A DNA stretch of 64,000 nucleotides from Streptomyces bauhiniae. GTDB taxonomy: Bacteria; Actinomycetota; Actinomycetes; Streptomycetales; Streptomycetaceae. The stretch spans positions 1 through 64,000 of the forward strand of contig NZ_SRRT01000011.1 in NCBI RefSeq assembly GCF_004784475.1. Reading direction: 5' to 3'. The notes beneath the pieces are model-generated. The model was not told the DNA's origin. It made no database searches and worked only from the letters and a program-made list of their open reading frames with translations. Within the stretch, counting starts at the first letter, position 1; every line of letters begins with the position of its first letter. Shown here one piece after another: positions 62,297 through 64,000 of this stretch. Made by a program: the position numbers and the translations under genes.

Positions 62297-63217
62297 ATGC
62301 GCGCCCAGTTCGTCATGTCGGAGATCGGTGTCGGTCTCCGCCGCAACCTGACGATGACCTTCGCCGTCATCGTCTCCGTCGCCCTGTCCCTGGCCCTCTT
62401 CGGCGGCTCCCTGATGATGAGCGACCAGGTGAGCACCATGAAGGGCTACTGGTACGACAAGGTCAACGTCTCGATCTTCCTCTGCAACAAGAGCGACGCC
62501 CAGTCGGACGTCAACTGCGCCAAGGGCGCGGCCACCGAGGATCAGAAGAAGCAGATCCAGGCCGACCTCGGCAAGATGTCCTCCATCGTGGAGAAGGTCA
62601 CCTACGAGTCGCAGGACACCGCCTACAAGCACTACAAGGAGCAGTTCGGCAACTCCCCGCTGGCCAGCTCGCTGACGCCGGACCAGATGCAGGAGTCGTA
62701 CCGGATCAAGCTCAAGGACCCGCAGAAGTACCAGGTGATCGCCACCGCGTTCAACGGGCGGGCCGGGGTGCAGTCGGTGCAGGACCAGCGGAGCATCCTC
62801 GACAACCTCTTCCAGTTGCTCAACCTGATGAACCGGGCCGCGCTGTTCCTGATGGCGCTGATGCTGTTCGTGGCGCTGCTGCTGATCGTCAACACCGTGC
62901 GGGTGTCGGCGTTCAGCCGCCGCCGGGAGACCGGGATCATGCGGCTGGTCGGCGCCTCCGGGTTCTACATCCAGGCGCCGTTCATCATGGAGGCCGCGGT
63001 CGCCGGACTCATTGGCGGCAGCCTCGCGTGCGTCTTCCTGGTGCTGGGCCGGTACTTCACCATCGACCACGGCATGGCCCTGTCCAGCAAGCTGACGCTC
63101 ATCAACTTCATCGGCTGGGACTCGGTGTTGACCAAGCTGCCGCTGATCCTCGCGACCAGCGTGCTGATGCCTTCCCTGGCGGCGTTCTTCGCGTTGCGCA
63201 AGTACCTGAAGGTGTGA
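62297..63217 (+). CDS. ftsX: cell division protein FtsX
   Basis: 306 residues. Helix 1 (about 20-42) is followed by an extracellular domain (about 45-180) with two cysteines (FLCNKSD and VNCAKG) that may form a disulphide, then three helices (about 190-215, 235-260, 275-298) with RRRETGIMRLVGAS between helices 2 and 3, the family block. The outer domain should recruit a peptidoglycan hydrolase or its activator; no PcsB/RipC-like gene is next to it, but a PDZ protease gene follows. Strong terminator after the stop. Confidence 0.96.
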   Translation: MRAQFVMSEIGVGLRRNLTMTFAVIVSVALSLALFGGSLMMSDQVSTMKGYWYDKVNVSIFLCNKSDAQSDVNCAKGAATEDQKKQIQADLGKMSSIVEKVTYESQDTAYKHYKEQFGNSPLASSLTPDQMQESYRIKLKDPQKYQVIATAFNGRAGVQSVQDQRSILDNLFQLLNLMNRAALFLMALMLFVALLLIVNTVRVSAFSRRRETGIMRLVGASGFYIQAPFIMEAAVAGLIGGSLACVFLVLGRYFTIDHGMALSSKLTLINFIGWDSVLTKLPLILATSVLMPSLAAFFALRKYLKV

Positions 63218-63228
63218 CACATGCCAAG

Positions 63229-63260
63229 AGGGCCGTACAGGCATCCGTCTGTACGGCCCT
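63229..63260 (+). terminator. terminator after ftsX
   Basis: AGGGCCGTACAG (63229-63240) pairs with CTGTACGGCCCT (63249-63260) around an 8-base loop, followed by TCGCGTTGT. It separates ftsEX from the protease gene. Confidence 0.88.
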
Positions 63261-63284
63261 TCGCGTTGTCCTAGACTCACCGCC

Positions 63285-64000
63285 ATGTCAGGCAACGCCC
63301 TGTTCCGCCAGCCCCGCCGCAAACGCCGCGGGGCCGCCCTGACATTGGTGTTCGCCGGAGCGCTCACCGCGGGGGCCGTCACCGGCTCCCTGCCGGACAC
63401 CGCGCAGGCCCGCCGCCTGGACGCCAACGCCCAGTCGGCCGAGGGCAGTCGGGCCACCGGGAAGCCCCGCCCCGAGGACGTGCGCCGGGCCGCCGCCGAG
63501 GCGATGGCGAAGGGCGAGTCGCCCACCGAGGCCGCCGAACAGGCCGTCAGCCGCAGCGGGGACCGCTGGGCCGCCGTCTACTCCGAGGACGAGTACGCCG
63601 AGTTCCGCGACGCCCTGGACGGCGAGTACACCGGCGTCGGACTGTGGGCCAAGCGCGCCCGCGACGGACAGGTCACCGTGAGCCGCGTACGGTCCCACTC
63701 GCCCGCCGCCGACGCCGGCATCCGCAAGGGCGACCGGCTGCGCAGCGTCGACGGGCGCGGGGTCGACGGCCGCCCGGTCACCGAGGTGGTCTCCCTGCTG
63801 CGCGGCGACGCCGACGACGCCTCCGCCGGCACCCCGGTCACCGTCGGCATCCAGCGCGGCGCCGACTCCTGGTCCCGCACCCTGCACCGGGCCCGGCTCT
63901 CCACCGACCCGGTGACCGTCACCGACCCGGTCGCCGGGGTCGTCGTGGTCCGGGTGTCCGCCTTCACCAAGGGCTCCGCCAAGGCCGTACGGGACGCCGT
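63285..64000 (+). CDS. S41 family C-terminal processing peptidase (partial, 3' end outside window)
   Basis: The first 238 residues are in the window. Signal sequence or anchor (basic QPRRKRRG, then LTLVFAGALTAGAVTGSL), a helical region (about 55-100), and a PDZ domain (about 110-200; GEYTGVGLWAKRARDGQVTV, SPAADAGIRKGDRLRSVDG). After it VVVVRVSAFTKGSAKAVRDA starts the S41 protease core; the Ser-Lys active site would lie beyond the window. Carboxy-terminal proteases trim exported proteins. Start: ATG 63285, seven bases after TAGACT (63272-63277), so leaderless. Confidence 0.92.
   Translation, partial: MSGNALFRQPRRKRRGAALTLVFAGALTAGAVTGSLPDTAQARRLDANAQSAEGSRATGKPRPEDVRRAAAEAMAKGESPTEAAEQAVSRSGDRWAAVYSEDEYAEFRDALDGEYTGVGLWAKRARDGQVTVSRVRSHSPAADAGIRKGDRLRSVDGRGVDGRPVTEVVSLLRGDADDASAGTPVTVGIQRGADSWSRTLHRARLSTDPVTVTDPVAGVVVVRVSAFTKGSAKAVRDA

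Overview
The window is a stretch of actinobacterial chromosome, almost certainly Streptomyces. Base composition is about 70% G+C or more with strong third-position G/C bias, GTG and TTG starts are frequent, and several genes begin a few bases after a -10 box, as leaderless Streptomyces genes do. Gene order (mtnA, mtrA-mtrB-lpqB, comF-like, hpf, orphan response regulator, secA, large NAD-glutamate dehydrogenase, wall-polymer glycosyltransferases, ohrR/ohr, pkaA-pkaB, prfB, ftsE-ftsX, C-terminal protease) matches what I remember of the conserved core of the S. coelicolor chromosome. I see no transposase, integrase, tRNA or CRISPR array.

Layout. 1-115: 3' end of a 5S rRNA and the terminator of an rRNA operon. 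166-5734 (minus): a tightly coupled five-gene operon of a multi-membrane protein, DUF4129, DUF4350, MoxR ATPase and DUF58. 5875-11780 (plus): mtnA, then the envelope signalling module mtrA-mtrB-lpqB. 11916-14734: comF-like gene, hibernation factor hpf and an OrrA-like response regulator, converging on a GNAT/YcaQ-like pair. 16818-27191: secA, small conserved actinobacterial genes, a HAD protein and the 1647-residue NAD-glutamate dehydrogenase.

27296-47663 is a cell-surface glycopolymer locus. It holds three polytopic GT-C-like membrane proteins, two family-2 glycosyltransferases, a TagG/TagH-type polymer exporter with a divergent TetR regulator, and four large fusions of a family-2 glycosyltransferase to a CDP-glycerol glycerophosphotransferase (TagF-like) domain. 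Three of the fusions form a tandem array. One fusion has lost the DxD of its glycosyltransferase half and another has lost both TagF histidines, so the set has diverged. An ohrR/ohr peroxide-defence pair sits inside the locus.

47804-51445 (minus) encodes a sugar ABC importer without its own ATPase; one permease carries a large extracellular insert placed like the MalF P2 domain. 51620-58205 couples an FHA-FtsK/SpoIIIE-like protein divergently to two Ser/Thr kinases (pkaA, pkaB), suggesting a phosphorylation circuit. A 530-bp intergenic stretch after pkaB holds a tandem repeat and a common Streptomyces intergenic element. 58737-64000: prfB, a sortase-anchored GGDTT-repeat protein with a long structured leader, a zinc-ribbon membrane mini-protein, ftsE-ftsX, and the start of a PDZ-containing C-terminal protease cut by the window end.

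Taken together, most of the window serves the cell envelope: signalling (MtrAB-LpqB, PkaA/B), export (SecA, TagGH), polymer synthesis, division and wall hydrolase control (FtsEX), and surface protein anchoring.
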